A stretch of DNA of 64,000 bases, taken from assembly GCA_963682025.1 (NCBI GenBank), contig OY821521.1, positions 172,127,165-172,191,164 on the forward strand, written 5' to 3'. This stretch comes from Cordilura impudica. Its lineage: Eukaryota > Arthropoda > Insecta > Diptera > Scathophagidae. The notes under the pieces were generated by a model. That model was given only the letters and a program-made list of their open reading frames with translations. It did no database searches and had not been told where the DNA came from. Of the stretch, positions 12,366 to 23,874 are shown in pieces. Numbering within the stretch: the stretch's first letter is position 1; every line of letters begins with the position of its first letter. The position numbers and the translations under genes are program-made.

Positions 12366-13150
12366 CCTCTAAAACGAATTCTGATGTTCCGAATTTTGAC
12401 CTGTTTGTCTGTCTGTCTCACTTTGACCCCCTGGGGGGTTCCCCATACAAACATTTCAAAAAATCACCATTTTTTGTTTAGAATTGGGCTGACTATGTTT
12501 GATTTAATATTAAAATTAACAATCATACGTTTACCTATCTTCTACTCAGCTAATCTATAATATTAATAGGATAGGCTATTTCTTGTGACCGATGTTTTGT
12601 TTTACCGTTTTATCCCGATTTTGACCAAACGTATATTATTTGAAGGTATTTCTTTTTAGCCGTTTTGCAGATTTACAGATTTTTAAATTTTTTCCTTTAT
12701 TTTCAGTAAATTGCATTTAAAGTTGCTACTAACACATACATAAAATTTTACAATGCTATGCGTGTGTTTATTAAAATCGTTAATGTGTTTGTAATAAAAA
12801 TGAGTTTGTTTTTTTGTGTTGATTTGTGAATTGGCTATAACTGATTAGCATATCTTTAGGGTCTTTATTTAATGAAAAAATAAAATTTCCTAGAATTTGC
12901 ACTCGAATTTCGAGGGCTGGAATCTGCTAGTAAATAATAATCATACGCCTTACCTATGTTATGTTATTCAAAAAGATCGATCGGATGAGGGTAAATAACT
13001 TTTAGATGACTCTGCGTGACTACCCCAAAATTAATCTGTAGTCATGGCAGACAGACAGGCAGACAGATCAAAAGTCGGGACATCACAATTCGTTTTATTG
13101 GTATGGTTCCTTGGGCAAAGTTTCTTATTTTGGTCCCTAGAATATGATTT
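12366..13150. mobile_element. Composite insertion in the Transib gene
   Basis: Splits the transposase between YLLQIAYRMDI and CMPPYKSTRPN. It contains TGTCTGTCTGTCTC, CCCCCTGGGGGGTTCCCC, a family A Helitron (12554-12930) and then GGCAGACAGACAGGCAGAC. The motif GACTC(T/C)GCGTGACT near 13010 recurs near 14826. Outer boundaries were inferred from where the transposase reading stops and resumes. Confidence 0.5.
12554..12930 (+). mobile_element. Helitron-like element, family A (complete)
   Basis: 377 bp, from TCTATAATATTAATAGG to the CTCGAATTTCGAG hairpin and CTAG at 12927-12930, flanked by A and T. Very close to the copies at 4739 and 60205. Confidence 0.85.
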
Positions 13151-13880
13151 TCCTTGTCACTTGAGCGATTTTTTTGCCTCCCTACAAATCCACCCGCCCT
13201 AATGTGGAGGCCTTTGAAAGCTATGCATCAGAAACCAGAAAACTCTATTTGAGACTGCATCCCTGGTATTACATGCCTGTCAGTGTGTACACAGTTCTTT
13301 GGCATGGCAAAATAATAATTCAATATTGTATCCTTCCAATTGGACAGTTATCAGAAGAAGCTCAGGAGTCGAGGAATAAGGATAATAGACGGTATAGACT
13401 TTAGATTTAATAAGAAGGCTGTTAATATCATCACATCCATATATTTGCAGTTTGAGAAGAACTCCCCGAGTTAAGCATGGAGTTTTAAACTCAGATATTC
13501 TGAAATTATTGGAAAATCCTGAGTTTAATATAGTAGATTCTGACAGTGAAAATGTAGTAGTACAGATTCTACATGATTTTTTCCATTGTGCTCCTTTGCT
13601 AATATATCTTTTTTTAATTATTTTTTATTTTATTATATAGAAAGATATTTGGTGTTTTTGTCTTTAGTTTTAAATAAAATTTTTTAATTTGTTTTTTTTT
13701 CCTATTTCACAAAAAAAGGGGGTATGAAAAGTGGACGTGTCTGTTATCGGATTTCCCCAATTTTTTGGCCAACCTTCCTCCAATGTGTTGAAAGTCTTCA
13801 TGTCAAAAATCAACTGTGTACACCCTTTATTTTTAAACTTTTTAGTTTTGTCCTCCTATTTTCAAAAATCGAACACTGTG

Positions 13881-14906
13881 CGATGTGATGGTGTTAATGG
13901 ATATTTTTTCCATTATGATTTCAAAATTTATTTCAGTTTTTAATTGGATTTTTCTTCTTAATTTTCCAATGTACAAGCTTCTAAAGGGGTTACGATTAGG
14001 GGATTTTAACAGTCAATCTAAAATATATACATCATTACTCCGAGCTAAACCACTTGAGTGCTTGGAGTCGTTATCATGTTGGAATATATACTATCAGGGA
14101 GAAGCATGTATTCCCTGCCCACTGCATTACTTTCAAAGGGAAAATAAGGCGTTACTAATAATGTGTTATACAGCTACTTATATTTCGTGCCAACTCCATG
14201 CATACTGCATTACTTGCAAAGTGAAAATAATGAGTTCCTAGACAACTAGCTACCTCCAATGACGTCCACGTATTAAAATAATGAGCTTATCAGGCAAAAT
14301 TCAACCAGTTACTTCTCCTTCTAAAACCCATTATTTGGTAATGTTTTTTTTTCCTGGGTTGTCCAAACATTTCACAATATTTATTTGCGTTTATAATTTA
14401 ATTATAATGATTTATAATGATGTATAATTAGAAGCCCTATGCTCATTATAGGAACGACGGAAACATATATAATTTAAACATTATAATATGAAATATAGTT
14501 TGGGGATTCCATTAGAGATAGAAATATCAGATGAGAGGAAAATTTTTGGAAATTCGGATGTTCTTTACAAACTAATTTAGTAATATGAAATTTGATATAG
14601 AGTATAGATTCCACCAGAGATACAAACATCGGTGAGGAATAAAATTATTTTTAGTTCGAGCTTTTACGGGTTAAAAGCGGCTAAAAAATTGGTACTTTTC
14701 AACAGGAAAATTCTCAGAAAATGTTCTTTCATTTTCTTTAAAAATAAATAATCTAACCCATAAAAACAAAATTTTTACTAAAACTCTTTCTTTCCTTATG
14801 CATATGAGTTTTGAATCTCTCCGTGACTCCGCGTGACTTGGGGGAATGGGGTTGCCCCACGACAAACAGACAGACAGAGAGTATGAGTTAAAAGAAAGAA
14901 TTTTAA
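13881..14906. other. Intergenic, unrecognised
   Basis: An open frame of 118 codons at 13885-14241 has no recognised motif. 14820-14880 carries GACTCCGCGTGACTTGGG and GACAGACAGACAGAG, similar to the insertion at 12366-13150, so part of this stretch may be the same unnamed repeat. Confidence 0.4.
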
Positions 14907-15359
14907 ATAAACAAGTAAGAAAATTATAGTCCGCGTAGACCGATACGCTATACCATGCATTTAGAGAATTGGTCTTAGGTCAAACTAATTGGGTTTAGAA
15001 AATAAGCATAAATCTAATCTAAGTGGAATTTTTATTAATTTTTTTGCCTGCAGATCTGAAAAAGTTCATATCAGATGCTATATTTATAGGCGGAACAGGT
15101 CGAAAAATGTACCGATCCTGACCATATTTGGTAAGGTCACTTATTTTTTGCAAAAATATGTAAAAACCAAATTTGAGATAAATCTGTGCAATATTTTTTT
15201 TTTTTTTTGATAGATTTCAATGAAGATCGGGAGGCAGCTTAATACGGGGGCTATGACTAAAAATTGCCCTATCGGGTTTATTTTTTAAGTACTGATAAAT
15301 GGATGTCATAAACATACACAAGCCCAATTTGACAGAGATCTGTATGATAATTTGGATAA
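14907..15359 (-). mobile_element. DINE-1-like Helentron, 3' half, inverted
   Basis: Minus-strand copy of the DINE-like 3' half. On the plus strand it reads ACAAGTAAGAAAATTATAGTC, then CTGCAGATCTGAAAAAGTTCATATC, and stops at TAATTTGGAT where other copies continue with CTTATGGCAA. It is joined directly to a plus-strand 3' end. Confidence 0.75.
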
Positions 15360-15489
15360 TGCCACTCAAATTTGGCTAATGCTTATTTTTTATATCTAAT
15401 TAGTTGAACCTAAGAGATAGGATTCCTAAGCGCATGGTATAGGGTATCATATAGTCGGTCTAGACCGACTACAATTTTCTTACTTTTTT
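15360..15489 (+). mobile_element. DINE-1-like Helentron, 3' end only
   Basis: ACTCAAATTTGG...GGTATAGGGTATCATA and the hairpin AGTCGGTCTAGACCGACT followed by TTTTCTTACTT. With 14907-15359 it forms a head-to-head inverted pair whose outer ends are both Helentron 3' ends. Confidence 0.8.
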
Positions 15490-15990
15490 TTAATTTTTTC
15501 ACTTGTTTTATGAAATAGATTTTAAGTTTAAAGTATGTGACGATTTACACAATGGCAAAGTGTCTTGCACAATTTTAGTTGCACGCTCTGTAATGGTGCG
15601 GCGTTGGTGGAAGATCCGCTTCCATTTCCCTGAGCCTTTGCTGGTCGCACGTGCTTGCGAAGGGGCCTAGCTCGCCGGATGGGTGGGGTCTTGCTCAGGC
15701 CCAGGGAAACCGCACTACAGATTTTCACGTGCGATTAAAAAAAAAAACAACTGTCAAAAAACGGACGCTAAATGGGACGGATGGCCATACTTACCTTGGG
15801 ATTGGGGACGAGGTGTTCTGCCCCTTATGCCCTCCCTACCATGTTACCTCGACTCCATCTTAATTGGAGGTAACCCACAGCAATGAAAAGATTAGGTTTG
15901 GTTTGGTTTTCTACATAGGGTTTTAAAAAAAAGTTTTTATTTACCCTTCATTTTAAGGGTTAAAAATTTAAATCATAATTATCAAAATTT
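15490..15990. other. GC-richer island of unknown origin (about 15560-15890)
   Basis: Clearly less AT-rich than its surroundings. It includes GGGGCCTAGCTCGCCGGATG and CTCAGGCCCAGGGAAACC, a poly-A run at 15737-15748 and a donor-like ATACTTACCTTGG on the minus sense. Short overlapping open frames (15528-15728 -, 15651-15863 +) show no known family. It could be a captured gene or RNA fragment. Confidence 0.4.
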
Positions 15991-16850
15991 ATTTTATTAT
16001 TTTTTTTTTATATTATCGCAAAATTTAACTTTTTAGAAAAATTTTTAAGTTTGGCAACATTTTATTTTCAGCCAAATTTTAATTTAGGAAAATTTTTAAT
16101 CTTAGCTTAATTTTAATTTTAGCTTAAGTTTAGAATTAGGAAAATTTTAGTTTAAATTTTATAATTAGAAGACTTTTTATGTAATTTTAAATTTTAATGT
16201 TACAGAATTTTGTTTAATATAATTTTGTAAAAAAAAATTAAGTTTGAATGCGATTTCAACTCAATGTATTTTTTTTTTTTTTTTAATTAAATTTAGTTTT
16301 AATTATATTTTTTTTTTTAATATGGTACCATTTTGTAAATTCTCTTAAATTTCTATCATTTTAAATTTAGGTTAATTTTAACTTTTTATTTCTAGCAAAT
16401 TTTTAAGTTTATCAAAATTTAATTTTAGGGAAATTTTAATTTTAAGAAAAGGTTAATTTTAGAAAAATTTTAAAGTATGGCATAATTTTAATTTTAGGAG
16501 AATTTTAAATTTAGCTTAATTTTATCCATATTTAGGAAAATTATTTTAATTTAAGAAAGTTTTAGTTTTAATAAAAGTTGACTTTTAGCACTATATAATT
16601 TTAGGTTAATTTTAGCATTAGAAAAATTTTTGTTTAAACTTTATAATTAGACAATTTTACATTTAGAAAAATTCACATTTCGAAATATTTTATTTTAGTT
16701 TAATTTTACAATAAAAGAAAATTTTTATAATCGAAAATTTTATAGTTAGTAAAAATTTTATATTTTAACCAAATTTTATATATAGCAAAATTTTATTAAT
16801 CTAGTAACATTCTTAAATTTAATAAGGAAAAGTTTAAACATAGAAAATAT
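15990..16850. repeat. Low-complexity TTTTAATTTTAG array
   Basis: Irregular tandem words such as AATTTTAATTTTAG, GCTTAATTTTA and GGAAAATTTTA, with T runs at 16270-16312. No coding content. Confidence 0.7.
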
Positions 16851-17991
16851 TTATATGTGTGTAAAAATTTTAATTTTGAAAATTATTTGTATTAAAAAAA
16901 AACTTTACCGCCTTATGGTTGTACCGATGAAGCTGCTGCCGCCAGACGCCGTGGTTGTGTCTCGCCATATGCCATTAAAAAAATCGGCAATAGCTGCATT
17001 AATAACGATATTGTTGCTGATTTCCATACAAAATTTTTTTAATCAACTTGTGTTATTTTATAATTTTATATTATTTTTCAATTATTTATTTTTTTAAACC
17101 TTCTTTTCTTTTCTTGACAGTATTTAAGTTCTTAAATATAATTTGATTTTTAGTTTCTTTAAAAAAGGTTCTTCCACAATTTCTTTTGTAATTTAAGACG
17201 CCACCGACTATTTTGTAATCTTTTTCACAGTAAAAATATTTTAGTTTTTTTTTTTTTGTTTTAAATACTATTTGTTTTAATATTGCACAATAACTTTAGT
17301 ATTTAATTAAACTTTCTTTTTAGTAAATAAAAACCTTCAATATGAGTAAAAACCAGTAAAAACTGAAATTTCGGAGAGTAAGTAAAATTAGTTCTCAAAA
17401 ACATAAATATCCAAAATATTTACTACGAACAGAAATTTGTAAGAATTTGCAAGTTCATAGAAACAGCTGATTGTAAAGACATTTGAAAGTGAAGAAGAAA
17501 CGAAAGTCTAAATAATAAAATAAATATACCTTAATTAGAAGAATTTATTTTATTTAACAAGTAAAAATATTCATTGAAACTAATGTCATTACCTATTGAT
17601 TTTGAAAATAAACATTTATTGGCAAATACACATATTTTTTTTGGCAGGAACCGTTTTTAAAAGATTAAAATTAATGACACCTGGTTATCTGAATATTTAA
17701 TTACTTCTTCTATCGTTACTTCCTCAGAATTATTATTTAAAATTTTTGCACAAAAATAGAATTGTAGTAATTTTGCTTTATTTACCACAAAACTCAATCA
17801 TATGTTTTTCAAACATATGTTTTTTCTTGCTTGCTAATTCTTACTGGCAAAAATATATCCAGCAAAAACTAGCAAGTTTTCAACAAATTAACTGTCACTT
17901 TACGCTCTCATTAGTTCTCTTTTACTGGGTTTTTGAAGTAAACGAACAGGATCCAGTAAATTTTGTGATAATTCGTACAAATTATTACAAA
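16851..17991. other. Intergenic, nothing recognised
   Basis: AT-rich with T runs. Open frames at 16855-17097 and 17746-18000 lack recognisable domains. Confidence 0.4.
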
Positions 17992-19150
17992 CTAGTATAG
18001 CCCAGCACTTGAAATTCGAGTACAAATTCTAGGATATACTATTTATACCCTATACCACTATGTGCTTTGGGTATAATGACTTTGTGCTGCTGTTTGTAAC
18101 AACCAAAAATATTTGACCTAGACCCATCTTTAATTATACCGATCGAATCAGAATCACTTTCTGAGTTGATTTAACAATGTCCGTCCGTCCGTCCGTCCGC
18201 TTGTAATCAAACTGCAGGTCGCAAATATGAATATATTTTGATGAAATTTGGTATATAAGCTTTTATTGGCCATGGGATGAACGCTATTGAAATTGGTGAG
18301 AATCGGTCCATGTTCAGACCTAGCCCCCATACAAATTACCCATATGAAATCGACATAAATTGCCATAAGATCCAAATTGTCATATAGATCTTACTCAAAT
18401 TGGGTTTGTATGCGTTCATTACATCCACTAATGACTAGTCCAAAAATGATCCCTTTGACATCATATAGAGCTGCTTCCCGCTCTTCACTTAAATCTCTTA
18501 AAAAACAAAAATATTGCACTGATTCTTCTCAAATTTTGTTTGTACATATTTTTGCAAAATACAAGAGACTTTACCAAACATGATCAGGATCGGTCCATTT
18601 TTGGACCTAGTCCCTTTATAGATATAGCATCCGATATGAACTTTTTCATATCTGCAGCCAAAAAAATTAATAAAAATCCCACTCAAATTTGGTTTTTGCT
18701 TATTTTCAATGTCCAGTTAGTTGGGCCTAAGAGATAGGGTTTCTAAACGCATGGTATAGGGTATCGTATAGTCGGTCTAGACCGACTATAATTTTCTTAC
18801 TTGTTTTTCATTCAATTTTTGTCTTCCAATGTTTTTTTAATCGACACATACAAAAAATTTATGAATATTTAAATGAGCCTAAAGGTATGTTAATCAATTA
18901 TAGCAATTCACAATTCAACACAAAGCGTCTGATACATAATTCAAATCATTCGCATTAAAAGGTGTAATGAATTATTATAAATATTTTATTTTATTTAATT
19001 TAATATATTTTTAAGACAGATTAAATATAAATTTTATTATTCTCAGCTTCTCCCCCATATGAACTATATTTATGCCAATTTTCACACTCCTCCGTGTCCG
19101 CATATTGCTTAAAAAGGAAACTAAAAATTTACCTTCACGTATTAATATAA
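17992..19150 (-). mobile_element. Helitron-like element, family B, split by a DINE
   Basis: CTAG at 17992 with the hairpin TTGAAATTCGAG, then broken at 18051 and resumed at 18808 with TCATTCAATTTTTGTC. It runs to the family B 5' region (CACTCCTCCGTG, CACGTATTAATAT) near 19150, where the terminal TC is lost. Confidence 0.75.
18052..18807 (+). mobile_element. DINE-1/mini-me-like Helentron, full length
   Basis: Starts TTTATACCCTATACCACTAT, has a (GTCC)n tract at 18180-18198, and ends with GTCGGTCTAGACCGAC, ATAATTTTCTTACTTGTTTTT. It is nested in a family B Helitron whose two halves fit together across it. This is the cleanest reference copy in the window. Non-coding. Confidence 0.85.
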
Positions 19151-19689
19151 CAACTTTTGACGTTTACGAACAGAGCTGTTGCTTCGCTGAATTTCCTTTG
19201 GGCTTTTAAAATAGTTTGAACAATACATTGTATAGTGTTAGCTAAATGTTTTTTCCACGTATTACAATCTTTTTCCACACCTTTAGCACTTCTCTTAAAC
19301 ATTTTTACACAAACAATATTTATTTCAATTTCTAAATTGAATGATAAAACAAATGGGTATACGATCTTATTATTATTTCACTATGCTAGTTTTCGAATAA
19401 CTTGCCATTTCTTTCTTAAATTTCTTAATATTGAAGCAATATTTTTTGGAGAAAATTTGTTTAGCTCCATTAACAGGGTTTTGGAACATTAGGACGATGA
19501 TAAGTTATATAAATATCTAGTTATATGAAAAAAAAAAACGTGTACAAAACTTCGTTTTTAAGCAGCTCTGATAAAAAAAGTGATTGCGTTTTGTGCGGAA
19601 ACTTTTTTGCAGTTTCGCAAAAAAAAATATAATAGGTCTGCATATGTTTTTATGATCTATTCGACTATATCGTGCTATTTTTTCTCTTT
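19151..19689. other. Intergenic, nothing recognised
   Basis: AT-rich. The 85-codon frame at 19235-19492 has no recognised family. Confidence 0.4.
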
Positions 19690-19771
19690 GCAAAAGCTTT
19701 AGAAAGTTATATGCCTAATGGACACACAGACAGATGGTAGTTACAGACATCAGCACAAAGTCCTTATACTC

Positions 19772-22350
19772 TAGAGCTGCCATACGTCCTGGTTTTCCAG
19801 GATTTTCCTAGTTTGTGGCACTTTGTCCTGGTGTCCTGCCTAAGGTACAAATGTCCTGCTTAAATGTTATTACCTCAGGAAAAAAAATATAATTAAGAAA
19901 ATTGGTTCATTAAAATATTTATTCCAGTTCCATCCCTAATTTGTGTCTCTAATTCGATATCGATATTTATACATCGACAGAGTTTCTTCTCTGTGACTCT
20001 GACAGCTGCCAATTGAGATCAGCTGTGCTCATTTCGCATTCTTCAAAACGTAACTGTTACATTATTTTTCTTTGGTGAGATTTTTAAGCTTTGTACTGTA
20101 TTTTCCCTTATCCATTAAAAATATAACCGTTTTTAAAATAGGAAATGCCGAAAAGGAAGTGCAAGTTCTTGGATACGCATTTCAAGGAATGGTCTTTTAT
20201 AAAAAGGGTAAGGTGTGAAAACGAAGCATTTAGTTCGGTGTGCGTAGTTCACATTTCAATTGGCAATGGTGGCAGGGCAAGCATTATGGATCACATAAAA
20301 AGTTCCAAACATACATCAAGGATAACTGCAACAGCGACATCGCGAGATATTTCACCTTTATTTATAAAAAATGACTCGAAACAGGAAAATTTAATATGCG
20401 CAACTGAATTAACAACTGCTTACAAAATTGTAAATCACCATCAGTTAAACGACTCCTTGGATTGCACTACCAAATTAAGTGCGCTTTTGTATCCGGATTC
20501 TAAAATCGCAGCAAAACAATCGACTGCCAAAACAAAGGCGACTGCGCCCGTTAAACATGTATTGGCGCCGCATTCAGTAGCCGTTATGGCTGAAAATCTG
20601 AGATATGTTCCATTTTATGGAATCGCAACCGATTCTAGTAATCACAAAGCTGAAAAAATGTTTCCATTGTTGGTACATTTTTTTTACAGAAACAGGAGGC
20701 CTACAGATTAAATTATTGAAATTGGCAACTTTGCCCAATGAAACTTCTGATACTATTACATCGTTTTGTATATAATCTTTAAAAAACTAAAACATACCAT
20801 TAGAAAATCTGGTGGCCTTCGGAGCAGACAATACAAACACGAACTTTGGTGGAAAGGAAAGACGTTGTGTAAATAATTTTTTTAAAAAATTGAAAAAATA
20901 TTTGTCGAAAGATATAGAAGGGATCCGATGCCCCGCCCACATACTTCATAATGCAGTTTCTACTGCGGCTGACGTTATGTCTATAGATATAGAATCAATA
21001 GTGTTAAAGATTTACAAGTATTTTTCGATATTCACTGTTCGAACTGAGCGATTAAAATCATTTTGTGCTGATGCAGATGTTACTTATAACGCAATACTGT
21101 CCTACTCACGAAGTCGGTGCCTATCACTAGTTCCCGCTTTAGAACGAATTTTGCAACTTTGGGAGCCTCTAAAAAATTTTGTTGAAATAGAAGAAAAAGC
21201 AACGAGGACTATCGTTGAATTTTTCAGTAACCCTTTATCATTTATTTTTTGTCAGACAAATCTTGTTGAAAAACAAATAAAAAAAGTTGAAAAAATGTCA
21301 CTTGCAGTAGTTCAAGTAGGAAATCTTTTAAATGAAACAAGAGACTTTTTTTATAGACAGTTTCAAAAACAATTTTCTTGGTAACCAAAGAAAGACTACA
21401 TTTGACGCAATAAAATGCAGTATAGATTCGAAGCGAAAATTACAGTTTCATAAGAATACTAACGATTTTTTTACAACACTAATATCCTATTTACGACAAC
21501 GGACATCATCCACTAAAGAAATATGAAGTTTTTGATTGGATGACATTGGAAAGTATTCCTAGTTGGGTAGAAGTAGAAAAAACAATTTTGTATTTAATTG
21601 AAAAGAAAATATTTATTTCTGATGGATGCTTTGAAGAAGTGACATTTTTAAAATCATTCATAAAAAAATATGAAGAAATTTTGGAAAGCGAAAGATGCTC
21701 TTGAGAAATATGTTTTCTTTTTAGAAAACGTCGAAGAAATAGAAAGCAAAAGGAATTTGCTCAAACTGGTACAGTATTTGTACGCGATAACTAGCCCTAA
21801 TGCAAACCTTGAACGAATTTTTTCGTTAATTTGTTCACAATAGACAACAAAGGAAAGAAATTCTCTCAACATAAGCACTCTTGAAAGTATCATTCAGTGC
21901 AAATTTAATTTCGGAATGACCTGTACAGAATTTTATCATTATATAAAAACTAAAAAAGAATTATTGCGTGAAGTAAGGAGTAACAAAAAGTATGAAATGG
22001 AAAAGGAAGATGGTTGAATATATTTAATAAGTTAAAATTTTTTGCTAAAAATGGTGGAAAAGGCCGTTTGTTTTTATTTTTTTGTAAAAAGTAAACTGTC
22101 GCTGTAAGCTAGATATGGAAAAAGTAAGAATATGTAACTTTAAGTGTACATAAGAATTGTTTGTTAAAAAGTCTGAAAAAGCTGTTTTTTTTTTAATTTT
22201 GAAGATGTTGCAGTTACTTGTATTTTTTTTTTTTTTTTTTTTTGTTATACATATATGTACATATTATACTGTTAATATGTTAATATTAAATGTAAATATA
22301 CACGTTCGTGAGATGTCCTGGTCGATGTCAGACGATTTCTGGCAACCCTA
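19772..22350 (+). mobile_element. hAT transposon (defective)
   Basis: 2579 bp, flanked by a perfect 8 bp duplication TTATACTC (19764-19771 and 22351-22358). Terminal inverted repeats are short and imperfect: TAGAGCTGCCATACGTC on the left and TAGGGTTGCCAGAAATCGTC inverted from the right. An 8 bp duplication is the hAT signature, and the coding content is hAT transposase. Confidence 0.9.
20145..22017 (+). pseudogene. hAT-family transposase, frameshifted
   Basis: Begins MPKRKCKFLDTHFKEW with a BED-type zinc finger (SSVC...GGRASIMDHIKSSKH) in which the first Cys of the usual CSVC is Ser. The RNase H-like core follows: YGIATDSSNHKAEKM (first catalytic Asp region), then, after an extra T in the T run near 20680, TGGLQIKLLKL. 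AFGADNTNTNFGG (second Asp region) and CPAHILHNA come next, then a long helical insert, and near the end SPNANLERIFSL, the hAT C-terminal dimerisation signature. At least two frameshifts (near 20684 and 21360) and stops (for example after FSLI at 21841) disable it. The usual length is about 600 residues, which fits the span. Several separate open frames in this interval are pieces of this one gene. Confidence 0.85.
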
Positions 22351-22565
22351 TTATACTCTGACCACATAGTGGTATTGGGTATAACATATAGGGTATACAA
22401 AAAAAAGTTTGGCCCTGATAACGCCAAACCCTTTACAGGTTTTACTATACTGGCCTAGTACTTTCAGCTTTCTACCAGAATGGCTGTTGCACTAATAAAT
22501 GATTTCATTTTTAACATATCGCTTCTTACCCCACACTGTAATTGCTCCCAACGCATGTTCCACTG

Positions 22566-22897
22566 TTAGTAACTAATATCTAGGAGAATATCTTTTTTAG
22601 GTGGTCCACGTAAATTTATTTGCTTTCGTCGTTCCGCAAGACCTTTGCCCACTATTCCAGTTGCACTTCCGTTTGTTGACTCCATTAACGAGTGATTTGT
22701 TTGGTGGTTGTCTAGCAAGTAAATTTGCTTTATTTTATCTACGGAGTTCACGCGCCATATGAAATCCAATAGAGCCACCAATATATTCATTTGCAAAACA
22801 AACTCCGCCCTCCTAACATCCTTCGTGAATTGGATTCGACCAATTTTATCTTCTGACGATCTTGGGGCGCGGTAGTTTTTCGTGCACGATCACCACC
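22566..22897 (-). pseudogene. Unrecognised coding-like fragment, perhaps Tc1-like
   Basis: Minus-strand 22897-22820 reads GGDRARKTTAPQDRQKIKL. This resembles the linker between the helix-turn-helix subdomains of Tc1 transposases (G.PRKT...DR.I). In another frame a 76-codon stretch (22796-22566) has more balanced composition than the neighbours but no motif I recognise. It is cut at 22901 by a DINE copy. Function is unknown. Confidence 0.35.
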
Positions 22898-22900
22898 TGA

Positions 22901-23689
22901 TTTTTATATCCTATACCACCATGTGGTTTGGGTATAATGACTTTGTGTTGCTGTTTGTAACTACCAAAAATATTTGACATAGACCAACCTTTTATTATAC
23001 CGATCGACTCAGAATTATTAAGCGATGTCCGTCCGTCTGTCCGTCCGTCTGCGTGTCCATGTAAACCTTGTAATCAAACTACAGGACGCAAATATGAATG
23101 TATTTTGATGATATTTGGTATATAAGCTTCTACCGACCATACGGTGAACGCTATTGGTGAAATTGGTGAAATTAGGTCCATGTTCAGACCTAGTCCCATA
23201 CAAATGACCCCTGTGAAATCGACATAAATTGCCATAAGATCTAAATTAGCTTATATATCTCAGTCAAATTGGGTTTGTATGTGTTTATTATATCCATTAA
23301 TCATTAGTCCAAAAATAAACCCTATAGGACAATTCTTAGTCATGGACCCCATATAAAGCTGCTTCCCGATCTTCACTTAAATCTATAAAAAACAAAAATA
23401 TTGCACAGATTTTTCTCAAATTTGGTTTGTATATTTTTTTTCAAAATATAACTGACTTTACCAAATATGGTCAGGATCGGTCCATATTTCGACCTAGTCC
23501 CCATATAAATATAGCATCCGATATGAACTTTTTCATATCTGCAGCAAAAAAACGAATAACAATACCACTCAAATTTGGTTTATGCTTATTTTCTATATCG
23601 AATTAGTTGGACCGAACAGATAGGGTCTCTAAACCATGGCATAGGTTATCATATAGTCGGTCTAGACCGACTATAATTTCTTGTTTTTT
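22901..23689 (+). mobile_element. DINE-1/mini-me-like Helentron, near full length
   Basis: TTTTTATATCCTATACCACC at the 5' end, GTCCGTCTGTCCGTCCGTC at 23028-23050, hairpin GTCGGTCTAGACCGAC and CTTGTTTTTT at 23689. Colinear with 18052-18807. Confidence 0.85.
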
Positions 23690-23874
23690 CTACACATTTT
23701 CTCAAGTGAAATCGTGATGCAATCTGGAATAGTTACAGTAGATTTCCTTACACTAAAGAGCAGTACAATTTCACGTCTAGTATTTAGAAATAAGTAATTA
23801 GAAATTTTTTAGTAAACAATAATTAACTCACTTTTGCTGTTAATACAATCATTTTTTTTGTCGCTAATATTTTT

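Larger units (their letters stand above)
11843..13640 (+). pseudogene. Transib (RAG1-superfamily) transposase, broken
   Basis: DDE recombinase remnant of the superfamily from which RAG1 derives. The N-terminal part (11843-12235) has KRWIKANRTKPRFL...NDW and FEDCSHRSKRRKVTEL, patterns of Transib-type proteins. In another frame 12240-12365 reads GLSPLHSWISFMEYLL. After an insertion, 13168-13391 has RPNVEAFESYA, HPWYYMPVSV and LPIGQLSEEAQESRNKDNRR. The last motif aligns by eye with the RAG1 region holding the catalytic Glu (SEG..SGNK..RRFR). A GT-AG intron at 13392-13450 (59 nt) joins it in frame to LRRTPRVKHGVLNSDILKLL, ending at 13640. It is broken by frameshifts and an insertion, so it is inactive. 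The family was assigned from motif memory, not a search. Confidence 0.7.
11207..13880 (+). mobile_element. Transib transposon remnant
   Basis: Imperfect terminal inverted repeats bound a decayed Transib transposase. The left end reads ATCAATGTTCGATTTTC, then AGGAGGACAAAAC. The right end, inverted, reads CACAGTGTTCGATTTTTG, then AGGAGGACAAAAC. Transib termini begin with a CACWGTG-like heptamer, the same signal as the heptamer of V(D)J recombination sequences. The right heptamer is intact and the left has drifted. No clear 5 bp target duplication was found (ATGGA on the left, CGATG on the right). A later insertion occupies about 12366-13150. Confidence 0.7.
19690..22390 (-). mobile_element. DINE-1-like 5' end, split by a hAT transposon
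   Basis: The left piece (19690-19771) ends GCACAAAGTCCTTATACTC. The right piece (22359-22390) continues TGACCACATAGTGGTATTGG and GTATAA. Joined, these match the inverted 5' end of intact DINE copies (CAAAGTCATTATACCC..ACCACATAGTGG). The insertion is the hAT at 19772-22350. Confidence 0.7.

Noticed and set aside
15787..15796. ATACTTACCT, identical to the 5' end of U1 snRNA
   Set aside because: The sequence after it does not follow U1 (no stem-loop I sequence). Ten bases alone are compatible with chance or a splice donor.
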